NCBI GenBank assembly: GCA_024235595.1 | Contig: JACKMC010000002.1 | Coordinates: 248,001 to 312,000, forward strand | Direction of reading: 5' to 3' | Length of the DNA: 64,000 nucleotides | From: Zoogloeaceae bacterium | Lineage (GTDB): Bacteria; Pseudomonadota; Gammaproteobacteria; Burkholderiales; Rhodocyclaceae | Shown: positions 47,411-56,061 of the stretch, one piece after another | How positions within the stretch are numbered: position 1 is the stretch's first letter | How the letters are laid out: each line of letters begins with the position of its first letter | Position numbers and translations under genes: made by a program | Notes under the pieces: model-generated | Databases searched by the model: none | What the model was told of the DNA's origin: nothing | The model's input: only the letters and a program-made list of their open reading frames with translations

Positions 47411-47929
47411 TCATGCGAGGCTTGCTTCCAGAAAACGTGGATTGGCGAGCAGGGCAGGGATCTGCAGTCTGGTCCAGGCGCGTCCCTGGGTGTCGCGCAG
47501 GCGCTCGCCGGACCACGGTCGGGCCGCCTCGTCGGGTGGCGCCGGGTCGGCTTCGAAATCCTCCTGCGCACGCAGGCCCGCGGCACGCGAGACGAGGATT
47601 GCGCAGTTGAGGTTGTGTCGCGCCCCGACCAGCACCAGCCGGGCATTGCCGGCTGGCAGGATGGCCTCGCCGCCATTGAAGAGCGAGAAGTCCACGACGC
47701 TGTACAGGGTGCCCCGCACATTGGCGAGGCCGCGCATCCAGGGGTGGCACAGCGGCACCGGCGACAGCGGCGGCGGCGGCAGGATTTCGCCTGCTTCGTT
47801 CAGCGCAATGAGCCAGTTGTCGGCACCGGACTGCAAGCCGAGCAGATCCTTGCGGGTGGTGTTTTCCGACTCGGCCAGGCGTCTGGCCAGCGATTCCTGG
47901 AATTCCCTGAGACTCGTGCGTCTGGACAT
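47411..47929 (-). CDS. pilI: PilI, CheW-like coupling protein
   Basis: A 172-residue CheW-domain protein (WLIALNEAGEILPPPPL, then WMRGLANVRGTLYSVVDFSL) that links PilJ to ChpA. The order pilG-pilH-pilI-pilJ fits the Pseudomonas gene set. It follows pilH by 7 bases. Confidence 0.9.
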   Translation of the reverse strand: MSRRTSLREFQESLARRLAESENTTRKDLLGLQSGADNWLIALNEAGEILPPPPLSPVPLCHPWMRGLANVRGTLYSVVDFSLFNGGEAILPAGNARLVLVGARHNLNCAILVSRAAGLRAQEDFEADPAPPDEAARPWSGERLRDTQGRAWTRLQIPALLANPRFLEASLA

Positions 47930-47936
47930 GGGCCGC

Positions 47937-48302
47937 CTATCCGATCGCGCGGATGCGTTCGAGAAGGGCCTGGTGGTCGACCGGCTTGGTGAGGTAGTCG
48001 AGCGCGCCCTGGCGCATGCCCCAGATCTTGTCGGTTTCCTGCGATTTGCTGGTGCACATGATGATGGGGATGGTACAGGTCGCGGCGTCGCGCGCGATGG
48101 TGCGGGTGGCCTGGTAACCGTTCATGCCCGGCATCACCACGTCCATGAGGATCAGGTCCGGCTTCTCGCTCTTGCTCTTGGCGATGGCATCCTCACCGCT
48201 CTCCGCGGTGACCACCTGAAAACCGTTCCGCGTCAGAACTTCCTGCATGGAATAGCGTTCGGTGGGCGAATCATCCACCACGAGGATCTTGTTGATCGTC
48301 AT
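47937..48302 (-). CDS. pilH: PilH response regulator
   Basis: A 121-residue single-domain receiver with acidic patch ILVVDDSPTERYSM, phospho-acceptor Asp in LILMDVVMPGMNGYQATRTI, and conserved Thr and Lys (MCTSKSQE, YLTKPVDH). It is thought to act as a phosphate sink or PilT-linked output. Confidence 0.94.
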   Translation of the reverse strand: MTINKILVVDDSPTERYSMQEVLTRNGFQVVTAESGEDAIAKSKSEKPDLILMDVVMPGMNGYQATRTIARDAATCTIPIIMCTSKSQETDKIWGMRQGALDYLTKPVDHQALLERIRAIG

Positions 48303-48331
48303 CTGTTTTACTCGATTTGCTGCTGGTTCCG

Positions 48332-48718
48332 TCAGTTGCCGCGCTGCGGGGCGTGCGCGGCGACCGCCTTGAGGAGGCTGTCCTTCGTGAATGGCTTGGT
48401 GAGGTATTCGTCCGAGCCGACCATGCGTCCGCGGGCACGATCGAACAGCCCGTCCTTGGATGAGAGCATGATCACCGGCGTGGCACGAAGCAGCTGATTC
48501 TTCTTGATCAGCGCGCAGGTCTGGTAACCGTCAAGGCGTGGCATCATGATGTCCACGAAGATCACATCGGGCTTGTGGTCCGTGATCTTCGCCAGCGCAT
48601 CGAAGCCGTCCTCGGCGAGCAGTACCTGACAACCGACCTGGGCGAGAAAGATCTCTGCGCTGCGTCGGATGGTATTGCTGTCGTCGATCACCATTACCTT
48701 GAGGCCGTTCAGATTCAC
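48332..48718 (-). CDS. pilG: PilG response regulator
   Basis: A 128-residue single-domain receiver (VMVIDDSNTIRRSAEIFL, Asp in VIFVDIMMPRLDGYQT, switch residues MLSSKDG and YLTKPFTKDS). In Pseudomonas PilG supports pilus extension and cyclic AMP output. It is the first gene of the Pil-Chp operon. Confidence 0.94.
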   Translation of the reverse strand: MNLNGLKVMVIDDSNTIRRSAEIFLAQVGCQVLLAEDGFDALAKITDHKPDVIFVDIMMPRLDGYQTCALIKKNQLLRATPVIMLSSKDGLFDRARGRMVGSDEYLTKPFTKDSLLKAVAAHAPQRGN

Positions 48719-48849
48719 ACTTTGCTCCTCGGATAAACGCGATCGGCCATGCTGGCGTGTGTTCCCGCATGCCCGGCAGAACTTACGGCCAGGATAATGC
48801 AGACTTTAATGGCATCATTGCGATGATGCCGCCATACGGGCCCCACGTG

Positions 48850-49029
48850 TCAGATTTCCACCATTTCGAAGTCTTCCTTGCGGGCGCCGCATTCGGGACA
48901 GGTCCAGTTGGGCGGCACATCGGCCCAGAGGGTACCGGCGACGATACCTTCATCCGGGATGCCTGCGGCTTCGTCGTAGATGAAACCGCAGATCAGGCAC
49001 ATGTAAGTCTTGTAGTCGGGGGCTGACAT
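48850..49029 (-). CDS. Rubredoxin
   Basis: A 59-residue iron protein. Two CxxC pairs are at Cys11-Cys14 (CLICG) and Cys44-Cys47 (CPECG), with the typical IPDEG, GT and WADVPPNWTCPECG core. It carries one Fe(SCys)4 site and shuttles electrons to oxygenases or peroxide or NO reductases. It is divergent from the thiD-thiE-hemL genes. Longer in-frame extension upstream lacks relatives. Confidence 0.96.
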   Translation of the reverse strand: MSAPDYKTYMCLICGFIYDEAAGIPDEGIVAGTLWADVPPNWTCPECGARKEDFEMVEI

Positions 49030-49141
49030 TGGAATTGTTTGGATTCTTTGAATTGCAGATAAAATCCGCCGAATCTTACCCCATTTCCTGACGCCCTCCG
49101 GCGCCTCAGGTCGCGCCGGTCCGTGATATCCGCGACACTCG

Positions 49142-49969
49142 ATGCCAACTAAAAATCCCGCTGTTCCCGCCGTGATCGTCTTCGATGCCTCCGACCCGAC
49201 AGGTGCCGGCGGCATCCAGGGCGCCTTGTTGACCCTCTCCGCGCTCGGCTGCCTGCCGCTTACGGTAATTACCGCGATCGGATCGGGCGACACCCGCAGC
49301 AGCGAGCCCGCGCACCCGCTCGAGACCGACTGGGTGATCGAACAGGCGCAGGCGATTCTCGAGGACATCCCGGTGTCGGCGATTCTCGTCGGCAACCCCG
49401 GCTGTCTCGATACCCTCGCCGCGATCGCCGAAATCGTTGCCGACTACGACCTGCCGCTGATCTTCGTGCCGATGATGGCGCAGGCGGGCGTCGATGCCGA
49501 TGACGCCGAGGATCTGCTCGCAGCCAGTCTCGAGCTGCTGCTGCCGCAGACCACGGTGACCGTGGTGGACGGCCCGGGGGCGGTGAGGCTGGTTACCGTG
49601 GGCAGCGACGACGACGATGCGCTGCCCTCGGAGATCGACGCCGGGCGCCATCTGCTGGAGTGCGGCTCGGCGCATGTGCTGATCGTCGATGGTCGCGACA
49701 GCGCCCTGCAGACGGTCGATACCTTGGTGAGCGCCACCGGCATCGTTCGCACCGAGGCGCGCCCCTCGCCGTCGCGCCACCTCGGCAGCTTGCCGACGCT
49801 CGCGGCGGCGGTGCTGGCCGGCCTGGCGCGCGGACTGGAGGTGGTCGATGCGGTGCGCGTCGCCCGCAGCTACCTTGCCGCAGCGCTCGAGGCCGGCGTT
49901 TCGCCCGGCATGGGGGCGGGCATTCCCGATCGTCTCGCCTTGCTGCGCGGGGAGCGCACGCATGACTGA
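49142..49969 (+). CDS. ThiD-like hydroxymethylpyrimidine kinase, degenerate active site
   Basis: A 275-residue ribokinase-fold protein in the thiD place before thiE. The N-terminal motif is DASDPTGAGGIQGALLTLSA, as in ThiD. Two expected signatures are altered: the DPVLAS-type segment reads VPMMAQ, and the His-Gly-x-Gly-Cys anion-hole and catalytic-Cys motif reads HLGSLPTLAAAV near residues 213-224, lacking the catalytic Cys. It may be inactive or have changed substrate; another ThiD may exist. Its stop overlaps the thiE start. Confidence 0.75.
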   Translation: MPTKNPAVPAVIVFDASDPTGAGGIQGALLTLSALGCLPLTVITAIGSGDTRSSEPAHPLETDWVIEQAQAILEDIPVSAILVGNPGCLDTLAAIAEIVADYDLPLIFVPMMAQAGVDADDAEDLLAASLELLLPQTTVTVVDGPGAVRLVTVGSDDDDALPSEIDAGRHLLECGSAHVLIVDGRDSALQTVDTLVSATGIVRTEARPSPSRHLGSLPTLAAAVLAGLARGLEVVDAVRVARSYLAAALEAGVSPGMGAGIPDRLALLRGERTHD

Positions 49970-50663
49970 ATTGCGGGGCCTCTACCTGGTGACGCCCGAC
50001 TGGACCGACACCCGCCGCCTCCTCAATGCGGTCGCGCCCTTGCTCGATGCCGGGGTGGCGCTGCTGCAGTACCGCAACAAGCTCGCCGATGCCAAGCTGC
50101 GCTTGTCGCAGGCGGCTGCACTGGCCGATTGTTGCCGCAGCGCCGGGGTACCCCTGATCATCAACGACGACCCCGCGCTTGCCGCGCGGATCAAGGCCGC
50201 AGGTGTCCATGTCGGTCGCGACGACGGCGACCTCGCGGCTGCCCGCGCCGCCGTTGGCCCCGCGGCGATCGTCGGGGCCACCTGCTACAACGACTATGAC
50301 CGTGCCGCGGCGATGGCCGCGGCCGGGGCCGACTATGTCGCCTTCGGCGCGATGTACGTCTCGCCCACCAAGCCAAATGCGGTGCGCGCGCCGCTCGAGC
50401 TATTGCGACGGGCGCATGACGAACTGAGCTTGCCGGTGGCCGCCATCGGCGGAATCACCATTGACAATGCGCCGGCGCTGATCGCCTCGGGGGCCGACCT
50501 GCTGGCGGTGATCAGCGATGTGTTCTCAGCGCCCGACCCACGTGCCCGAGTGGTGCAGTATCGCTGCGCATTCGAGCAGACAGTCTGCAACCCGGGCTGC
50601 CGCACCGATCGGCTGATGCAGCGATCCGGCACGGCTCCCAAAGAACCAAGGAATTCATCATGA
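49962..50663 (+). CDS. thiE: Thiamine-phosphate synthase ThiE
   Basis: A 233-residue TIM barrel that joins the pyrimidine and thiazole parts of thiamine. Motifs are GLYLVTPD, GVALLQYRNKLAD, LIINDDPALAARIKAAGVHVGRDDGDL, VGATCYND and DYVAFGAMYVSPTK. The last 30 residues extend beyond the usual end (family about 210) and overlap the hemL start by four bases (ATGA). Confidence 0.92.
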   Translation: MTELRGLYLVTPDWTDTRRLLNAVAPLLDAGVALLQYRNKLADAKLRLSQAAALADCCRSAGVPLIINDDPALAARIKAAGVHVGRDDGDLAAARAAVGPAAIVGATCYNDYDRAAAMAAAGADYVAFGAMYVSPTKPNAVRAPLELLRRAHDELSLPVAAIGGITIDNAPALIASGADLLAVISDVFSAPDPRARVVQYRCAFEQTVCNPGCRTDRLMQRSGTAPKEPRNSS

Positions 50664-51943
50664 GTCGCAATCAGGAACTCTTCGAGCGCGCCCAGCGGGC
50701 GATACCGGGCGGGGTCAACTCGCCGGTACGGGCTTTTCGCTCGGTCGGCGGCACGCCCCGCTTCATCGAGCGCGCCGAGGGCTGCCGGATATGGGATGCC
50801 GACGGGCAGTCCTACATCGACTACGTGGGCTCCTGGGGCCCGGCGATTGCCGGTCACGCTCATCCAGCGGTGATTCGCGCGGTACAGGAGGCGGCGCTCA
50901 AGGGCCTGTCCTTCGGCGCGCCCACCGAGGGCGAGGTCGAGATGGCCGAACTGCTCTGCGAGATGCTGCCCAGCCTCGACATGGTGCGACTGGTGAGTTC
51001 GGGCACCGAGGCCACGATGAGCGCCATCCGCCTCGCGCGTGGCTTTACCGGACGCGACGCGATCATCAAGTTTGAAGGCTGCTACCACGGCCATGCCGAC
51101 AGCCTGCTGGTCAAGGCCGGTTCCGGGCTGCTGACTTTCGGAAACCCTTCGTCCGGGGGCGTACCTGCGGACTTCGCCAAGCACACCCTGGTACTCGACT
51201 ACAACGATGTCGCCGAACTCGAAGCGGTATTCAAGGCCCGCGGCGACGAGATCGCCGCGGTGATCGTCGAGCCGGTGGCCGGCAACATGAACCTCATCAA
51301 GCCCAGCGCCGACTTCCTGCACGCGCTGCGGCGGCTGTGCACCGCTCATGGCACGGTGCTGATCTTCGACGAGGTGATGACCGGTTTCAGGGTCGGGCCG
51401 CAGGGCGTCCAGGGCCTGTTCGGCATCACCCCTGACCTCACCACCCTCGGCAAGGTGATCGGCGGCGGCATGCCGGTCGGTGCCTTCGGCGGGCGACGCG
51501 ACATCATGGAGAAGGTCGCGCCGCTGGGTTCGGTCTACCAGGCCGGCACGCTGTCGGGCAGCCCGGTGGCGGTTGCCGCGGGCCTGGCATCGCTGCGCCT
51601 GACCCGCGAACCGGGCTTCTACGACACGCTCGGTGCCCGCACCACGGAACTGGTCGATGGACTGGTGACGGCGGCGCGGCGCCACAGCTTGAGCTTCTCG
51701 GCACAATCGCTCGGCGGGATGTTCGGCCTCTACTTCTCGGAGCAGTGTCCCGACAGCTTTGCCAGTGTCACCAAGGGCAACACCGAGGCCTTCAACCGCT
51801 TCTTTCACGCGATGCTCGAAGCCGGGCATTACTTCGCGCCATCCGCGTTCGAAGCCGGCTTTGTGTCGGTGGCGCACAGCGCCGAGGATATTGCGCAGAC
51901 CGTGGCCGAAGCCGACGCGGTGTTTGCGGCCATGCGGGCGTGA
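50660..51943 (+). CDS. hemL: Glutamate-1-semialdehyde 2,1-aminomutase
   Basis: A 427-residue PLP aminomutase giving 5-aminolevulinate in the C5 haem pathway. The PLP lysine is Lys265 in TTLGKVIGGGMPVGAFGG. The start SRNQELFERAQRAIPGGVNS, FEGCYHGHADSLL and TLSGSPVAVAAG are typical. It pairs in function with the hemJ gene elsewhere in the window. Confidence 0.97.
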   Translation: MSRNQELFERAQRAIPGGVNSPVRAFRSVGGTPRFIERAEGCRIWDADGQSYIDYVGSWGPAIAGHAHPAVIRAVQEAALKGLSFGAPTEGEVEMAELLCEMLPSLDMVRLVSSGTEATMSAIRLARGFTGRDAIIKFEGCYHGHADSLLVKAGSGLLTFGNPSSGGVPADFAKHTLVLDYNDVAELEAVFKARGDEIAAVIVEPVAGNMNLIKPSADFLHALRRLCTAHGTVLIFDEVMTGFRVGPQGVQGLFGITPDLTTLGKVIGGGMPVGAFGGRRDIMEKVAPLGSVYQAGTLSGSPVAVAAGLASLRLTREPGFYDTLGARTTELVDGLVTAARRHSLSFSAQSLGGMFGLYFSEQCPDSFASVTKGNTEAFNRFFHAMLEAGHYFAPSAFEAGFVSVAHSAEDIAQTVAEADAVFAAMRA

Positions 51944-52007
51944 TCCACGTGGCCGGGCGGGTGCTAGCGAGCTGGGCAAGCGGGCGGGTTCGTGCCGCAT
52001 GGCGCCC

Positions 52008-52643
52008 ATGAGCAAGGGGGAGCGGACCCGCCAGACGATCCTCGACGCCGCCGTGGACCTTGCCAGCGAACGGGGTTTCGAGGCCTTGTCGATCGGCTTG
52101 CTCGCTGAGCGCGTGGGGATGTCGAAGAGTGGCCTGTTTGCCCATTTCGGCTCTCGCGAGGAACTGCAGATCGCGGCAATCGCCAACGCCGCGGAGCGCT
52201 TTGCCGAGTTGGTTTTCAAGCCGGCGATGGCGGCGCCGCGTGGCCTGGCGCGCCTCGAGGCCTTTTTCGAGAACTGGCTGTCGTGGGTGGACCGCGGCGG
52301 CATGCAAGGAGGCTGTCCGCTGCAGGCCGCGGCCCACGAGTTCGGATGTCGACCCGGACCGGTGCGCGATGCGGTGGTGGCGCACTTCCGGCAACTCGAG
52401 CAGGACCTGGGGCGCGCCGTGCGGCTCGCCGTCGACAGTGGCGAGCTGCGTGCCGATACGGATGTGGGACTGTTGGTGTTCCGGCTGCTGGGGATCGTGC
52501 TGGCCTTCTACCATCGCCGCGACCTGATGTCGCACGACGATGCCAGCGCGGATACCCGTGCCGCCTTTGCGGCGCTGCTTGCCGCGTCCCGCCGAGGATC
52601 CCCGGATGCGGCCGTGGCGATCGACGGGGCCAGCAAGGCCTGA
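52008..52643 (+). CDS. TetR-family transcriptional regulator
   Basis: A 211-residue regulator with an N-terminal helix-turn-helix (TRQTILDAAVDLASERGFEALSI, GMSKSGLFAHFGSREELQ) and a C-terminal domain of the TetR_C type seen in YcdC/NemR-like proteins (GGCPLQAAAHEFGCRPGPV). Two ATGs (51999, 52008) are possible. No target operator or clear partner gene; it sits alone between hemL and mgtE. Confidence 0.82.
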   Translation: MSKGERTRQTILDAAVDLASERGFEALSIGLLAERVGMSKSGLFAHFGSREELQIAAIANAAERFAELVFKPAMAAPRGLARLEAFFENWLSWVDRGGMQGGCPLQAAAHEFGCRPGPVRDAVVAHFRQLEQDLGRAVRLAVDSGELRADTDVGLLVFRLLGIVLAFYHRRDLMSHDDASADTRAAFAALLAASRRGSPDAAVAIDGASKA

Positions 52644-52943
52644 TCCGAACGGATCGAGGGTGGGGCCGAAACCGGTGCTGGCGGATGGATCGGGGCTCGA
52701 GCGCCGCGATGTTGCGGTGGCGCAAGCGGATCGGCGCGACCTTTTCCCGGTGGGCGAGGTGCGCACCCAGGTCGTGCACGTCGGCAACGACCGCGGGGTC
52801 GCCTGCGAGCACCTGGAGACCCTGCACAGGGCCTGACGCGGCAGCCCGATCCTCGCTACCGAGCGCCTCGGCCACCATCGCATCCTCCGCAATCCAGGGG
52901 TGATCGCGATGGTGACCGACTTCGTCGCCGCGACCTCGGCCGC
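52644..52943. other. Gap between TetR and mgtE genes
   Basis: About 300 bases between convergent genes. Both strands stay open in several frames but none gives a recognised protein. No terminator with a T-tract is evident. Confidence 0.35.
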
Positions 52944-54386
52944 TCAGAGCAGGAACAGCGTGGCCATGCCGAGGAAGATGAAAAAACCGCCCGAATCGGT
53001 GCAGGCGGTAATCAACACGCTCGAGCCGAGCGCCGGGTCGCGTCCGAAGCGCTGCATCGCCATCGGAATGATCACCCCCATGGCTGCGGCCAGCAGCAGG
53101 TTGAGGGTGGTGGCCGCGGTCATTACCAGACCCAGCGTCCAGGCGCCGTAGAGCCACCAGGCCAGCAATCCCAGCAGGCTGCCCCACACCACGCCATTGA
53201 AGAGCGCCACGCCGAGCTCCTTCCTGAGCAGCCGCCGTGCGCTGTCGGTGCTGACCTGGCCCATCGCCATGGCGCGCACGATCATGGTGATGGTCTGGTT
53301 GCCCGAGTTGCCGCCAATGCCGGCGACGATCGGCATCAGCGCGGCGAGCGCCACCAGCTTCTCGATCGAGCCCTCGAAGAGCCCGATGACCCGTGACGCG
53401 ACGAAGGCGGTGACGAGATTGATCGCCAGCCATGCCCAGCGGTTCTTCACCGAATCGAGCACTGGCGCGAAGATGTCTTCCTCCTCGCGCAGACCGGCCT
53501 GACTCAGCAGTTCGGCTTCGGATTCTTCACGGATGTAGTCGACCACATCGGCCACGGTGACACGGCCCATGAGACGGTTGTCGGAAGTCACCACCGGCGC
53601 CGAAATCAGGTCGTAGCGCTCGAAGGCCCCGGCGGCGTCCTCGGCCTTGTCCTCGGGATGCAGACGCACCGCGTCGGTGACCATCACCGCCGACACTTCG
53701 ACTTCGGGGTCGTTGACCAGCAGGCGATTCACCGGCAGCACGCCGCGCAGGCGGTCCTTGCGATCGACGACGAAGAGCTTGTCGGTATGGTCCGGCAAGG
53801 CCTCGAAACGGCGCAGATAGCGCAGTACCACTTCGAGGGTGACGTCCTCGCGCACCGATACCTGCTCGAAATCCATGAGCGCGCCCACCGTGTCCTCGGG
53901 GTAGGACATCGCGGCACGCAGTTGCGCACGCTCCTCGAGGTCGAGGGAGAGATACACATCCTCCATCACCTCTTCGGGAAGGTCGGGCGCGAGGTCGGCG
54001 AGCTCGTCGGCATCGAGCTGTTCGGCGGCGGCCTTGAGCTCCTCCGGCGCCATGGTCTCGATCAGGGATTCCCTGACCGCGTCCGAGACCTCGAGCAGGA
54101 TGTCGCCGTCGCGCTCGGCCTTTACCAGGTCCCATACGAAAAGACGCTCGTCGAGCGGCAGGGCCTCGAGCAGATAGGCGATGTCGGCCGAGTGCAGCTT
54201 GTCGAGGTGACGGCTCAGCTCGGCGAGATGCTGTTTATGAACGAGGTTCTCGACCAGGTCGTGGCGCGGCATATCCTGGCGGTGCACCACTTCCTCGACG
54301 CGCTTGTGACGCGCGAGCAACTCCCGCACCTCGTGGACGTAGTCCTGGATCTTTTCGCGCGATGAAGGCTGATCCGTACTTGGCAT
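52944..54386 (-). CDS. mgtE: Magnesium transporter MgtE
   Basis: A 480-residue transporter. The cytoplasmic part has the MgtE N domain (LAELSRHLDKLHSADIAYLL) and two CBS domains (VGALMDFEQVSVREDVTLEV and VSAVMVTDAVRLHPEDKAED). The C-terminal part from about residue 310 has five membrane helices with the pore region (GIGGNSGNQTITMIVRAMAM). It mediates gated magnesium uptake. Confidence 0.95.
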   Translation of the reverse strand: MPSTDQPSSREKIQDYVHEVRELLARHKRVEEVVHRQDMPRHDLVENLVHKQHLAELSRHLDKLHSADIAYLLEALPLDERLFVWDLVKAERDGDILLEVSDAVRESLIETMAPEELKAAAEQLDADELADLAPDLPEEVMEDVYLSLDLEERAQLRAAMSYPEDTVGALMDFEQVSVREDVTLEVVLRYLRRFEALPDHTDKLFVVDRKDRLRGVLPVNRLLVNDPEVEVSAVMVTDAVRLHPEDKAEDAAGAFERYDLISAPVVTSDNRLMGRVTVADVVDYIREESEAELLSQAGLREEEDIFAPVLDSVKNRWAWLAINLVTAFVASRVIGLFEGSIEKLVALAALMPIVAGIGGNSGNQTITMIVRAMAMGQVSTDSARRLLRKELGVALFNGVVWGSLLGLLAWWLYGAWTLGLVMTAATTLNLLLAAAMGVIIPMAMQRFGRDPALGSSVLITACTDSGGFFIFLGMATLFLL

Positions 54387-54428
54387 TGGCTCGCTGGAGG
54401 AAGTTGAAGGGCGGCCGGGCGAACGCGT

Positions 54429-54455
54429 GAAACACGCGAAACACGCGAAACACGC
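54429..54455. repeat. Tandem repeat, three copies of a 9-bp unit, upstream of mgtE
   Basis: GAAACACGC is repeated three times without change, followed by a partial copy. It lies 43 bases upstream of the mgtE ATG in its presumed promoter and leader region. Such repeats can change copy number by slippage. Confidence 0.75.
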
Positions 54456-54514
54456 GATTCTAAGCCTTTTTGATCACGCCGGTGCCGTTGCCTGGCGCAG
54501 TTGCAGGGCGCGCC

Positions 54515-55207
54515 TCAGGGCACTTCGGAATAGATCATGCGGCGCTGCACGCGCGCCGCGTGTGCCGCCAGGCGCGGTCCGAACTGCTTCTCGTAGCGTC
54601 GCGGATTGGGCAGCATGACCGCCATCCTCGCCGCCTGTGCCGGCCCCAGGCTGGCAGCGGGAATGCCGTAGTAGCGGCGCGCGGCGGCCTCGGCGCCGAA
54701 GATGCCGTTGCCCCACTCCACGACATTGAGATAGACCTCGAGGATCCGCCGCTTGGTCCACGTCTTCTCGATCATGAGGGTGATGATCGCCTCCTGACCC
54801 TTGCGCAGATAGCTGCGCGAAGGTGAAAGGAAGAGATTCTTGGCGAGTTGCTGGCTGATGGTCGAGCCGCCAGCCACCGCGTGGCCTTTTTTCTGGTTCT
54901 TCTCGATCGCCTTCTGGATGCCGTCCCAGTCGAAGCCTTCATGATCGAGGAAGCGATCGTCTTCGGCCGCCACCACGGCGCGCTTGAGGTGCACCGAGAT
55001 CTTCTCGTAGGGCACCCACTGGTGCCTCAGGCTGGCGTCGGGGTTCTTCTCTTCGAGTTCCTCGAGGCGAATCGCCATGAAGCTGGTCGATGAAGGGTCA
55101 TAGCGGCTCCACCACAATACCTGCGCGAAAATCAGCAGTTCGAGGGTGATGGCCGCCAGGGCCGCGATCGCCAGGCCCTTGAGCAGCCAGCCGGAGATTC
55201 GTTTCAT
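54515..55207 (-). CDS. mtgA: Monofunctional biosynthetic peptidoglycan transglycosylase
   Basis: A 230-residue GT51 glycosyltransferase with one N-terminal membrane helix (about residues 8-28). Catalytic Glu lies in AVVAAEDDRFLDHEGFDWDG; also GGSTISQQLAKNLFLS, and RRILEVYLNVVEWGNGIFG. It polymerises lipid II glycan chains. The start MKRISGW overlaps the aroE stop by one base. Confidence 0.94.
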   Translation of the reverse strand: MKRISGWLLKGLAIAALAAITLELLIFAQVLWWSRYDPSSTSFMAIRLEELEEKNPDASLRHQWVPYEKISVHLKRAVVAAEDDRFLDHEGFDWDGIQKAIEKNQKKGHAVAGGSTISQQLAKNLFLSPSRSYLRKGQEAIITLMIEKTWTKRRILEVYLNVVEWGNGIFGAEAAARRYYGIPAASLGPAQAARMAVMLPNPRRYEKQFGPRLAAHAARVQRRMIYSEVP

Positions 55208-56040
55208 CAGGCGGACAATTCGGCGCGCAGCAGCGACAGCATTGTGGCGGTTTCGGGGCGCAGCCCGCGCCACAGGGCGAAGCTTTCGGCGGCCTGTTCG
55301 ACCAGCATGCCCAGACCGTCGGTGATGCGGCCGGCGCCGTCATTGCGGGCCGCAGTCATGAAGGGGGTGTCGCCGCGACCGTACATCATGTCGTAGGCGA
55401 GCGCGCCCGGCGCGTAGAGGCGGGCAGGCAGCGTCGGCGCCTCATCGGCGAGGCTCGCCGCGGTGGCATTGATCACCACGTCGAACTGTCTACCGGCGAG
55501 CGCGTCGAAGCCGCCCGCATCCAGACGGACCTCGCCGGCATGTGGCGAGAACCTCACCAGCAGGTCGTTGGCCCGGTTCTCGGTACGGTTGGCGATGAAC
55601 AGTTCGGCGGGCGCTCTGCCGAGCAAGGGCAGCATCACACCCCGCGCAGCGCCGCCTGCACCCAGCAGCAGGATTCGGCGCCCTTGCAAGGGCGTATCCA
55701 GATTGACGGTAATGTCCTGAACCAGACCGGCGCCATCGGTGTTGTCGCCGAAACTTTTGCCCTCGGGCCCGAAGGACAGCGTATTGACGGCGCCTGCGGC
55801 GCGCGCGCGTACGGACAGGTCGTCGGCGAAATCATGGGCATCGAGCTTGAACGGAGCGGTCACATTCATGCCCCGGCCGCCGGCATCGCGGAATCTCCCG
55901 GCCGCGGCAGCAAAGCCGTCGGTGGGCGCGAAAATCGCTTCGTAGAGCATCTCCTGCCCGGTCTGGCGCGCAAACTCGGCGTGAATCCTCGGCGACTTGC
56001 TGTGTGCGATCGGGTTTCCGATGACGGCGTAGCGGTCCAT
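55207..56040 (-). CDS. aroE: Shikimate dehydrogenase
   Basis: A 277-residue NADPH enzyme of the aromatic pathway. Shikimate-site motif YAVIGNPIAHSKSPRIHAEF, catalytic Lys in NVTAPFKLDAHD (note Ala-Phe variant of the usual Val-Pro/Pro-x-Lys), cofactor loop LLLGAGGAARGVM, and the NRT motif (FIANRTENR). The gene lies between a TonB-like gene and mtgA in the same direction. Confidence 0.95.
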   Translation of the reverse strand: MDRYAVIGNPIAHSKSPRIHAEFARQTGQEMLYEAIFAPTDGFAAAAGRFRDAGGRGMNVTAPFKLDAHDFADDLSVRARAAGAVNTLSFGPEGKSFGDNTDGAGLVQDITVNLDTPLQGRRILLLGAGGAARGVMLPLLGRAPAELFIANRTENRANDLLVRFSPHAGEVRLDAGGFDALAGRQFDVVINATAASLADEAPTLPARLYAPGALAYDMMYGRGDTPFMTAARNDGAGRITDGLGMLVEQAAESFALWRGLRPETATMLSLLRAELSA

Positions 56041-56061
56041 GGCGCGGGTCCTATCGATGAC

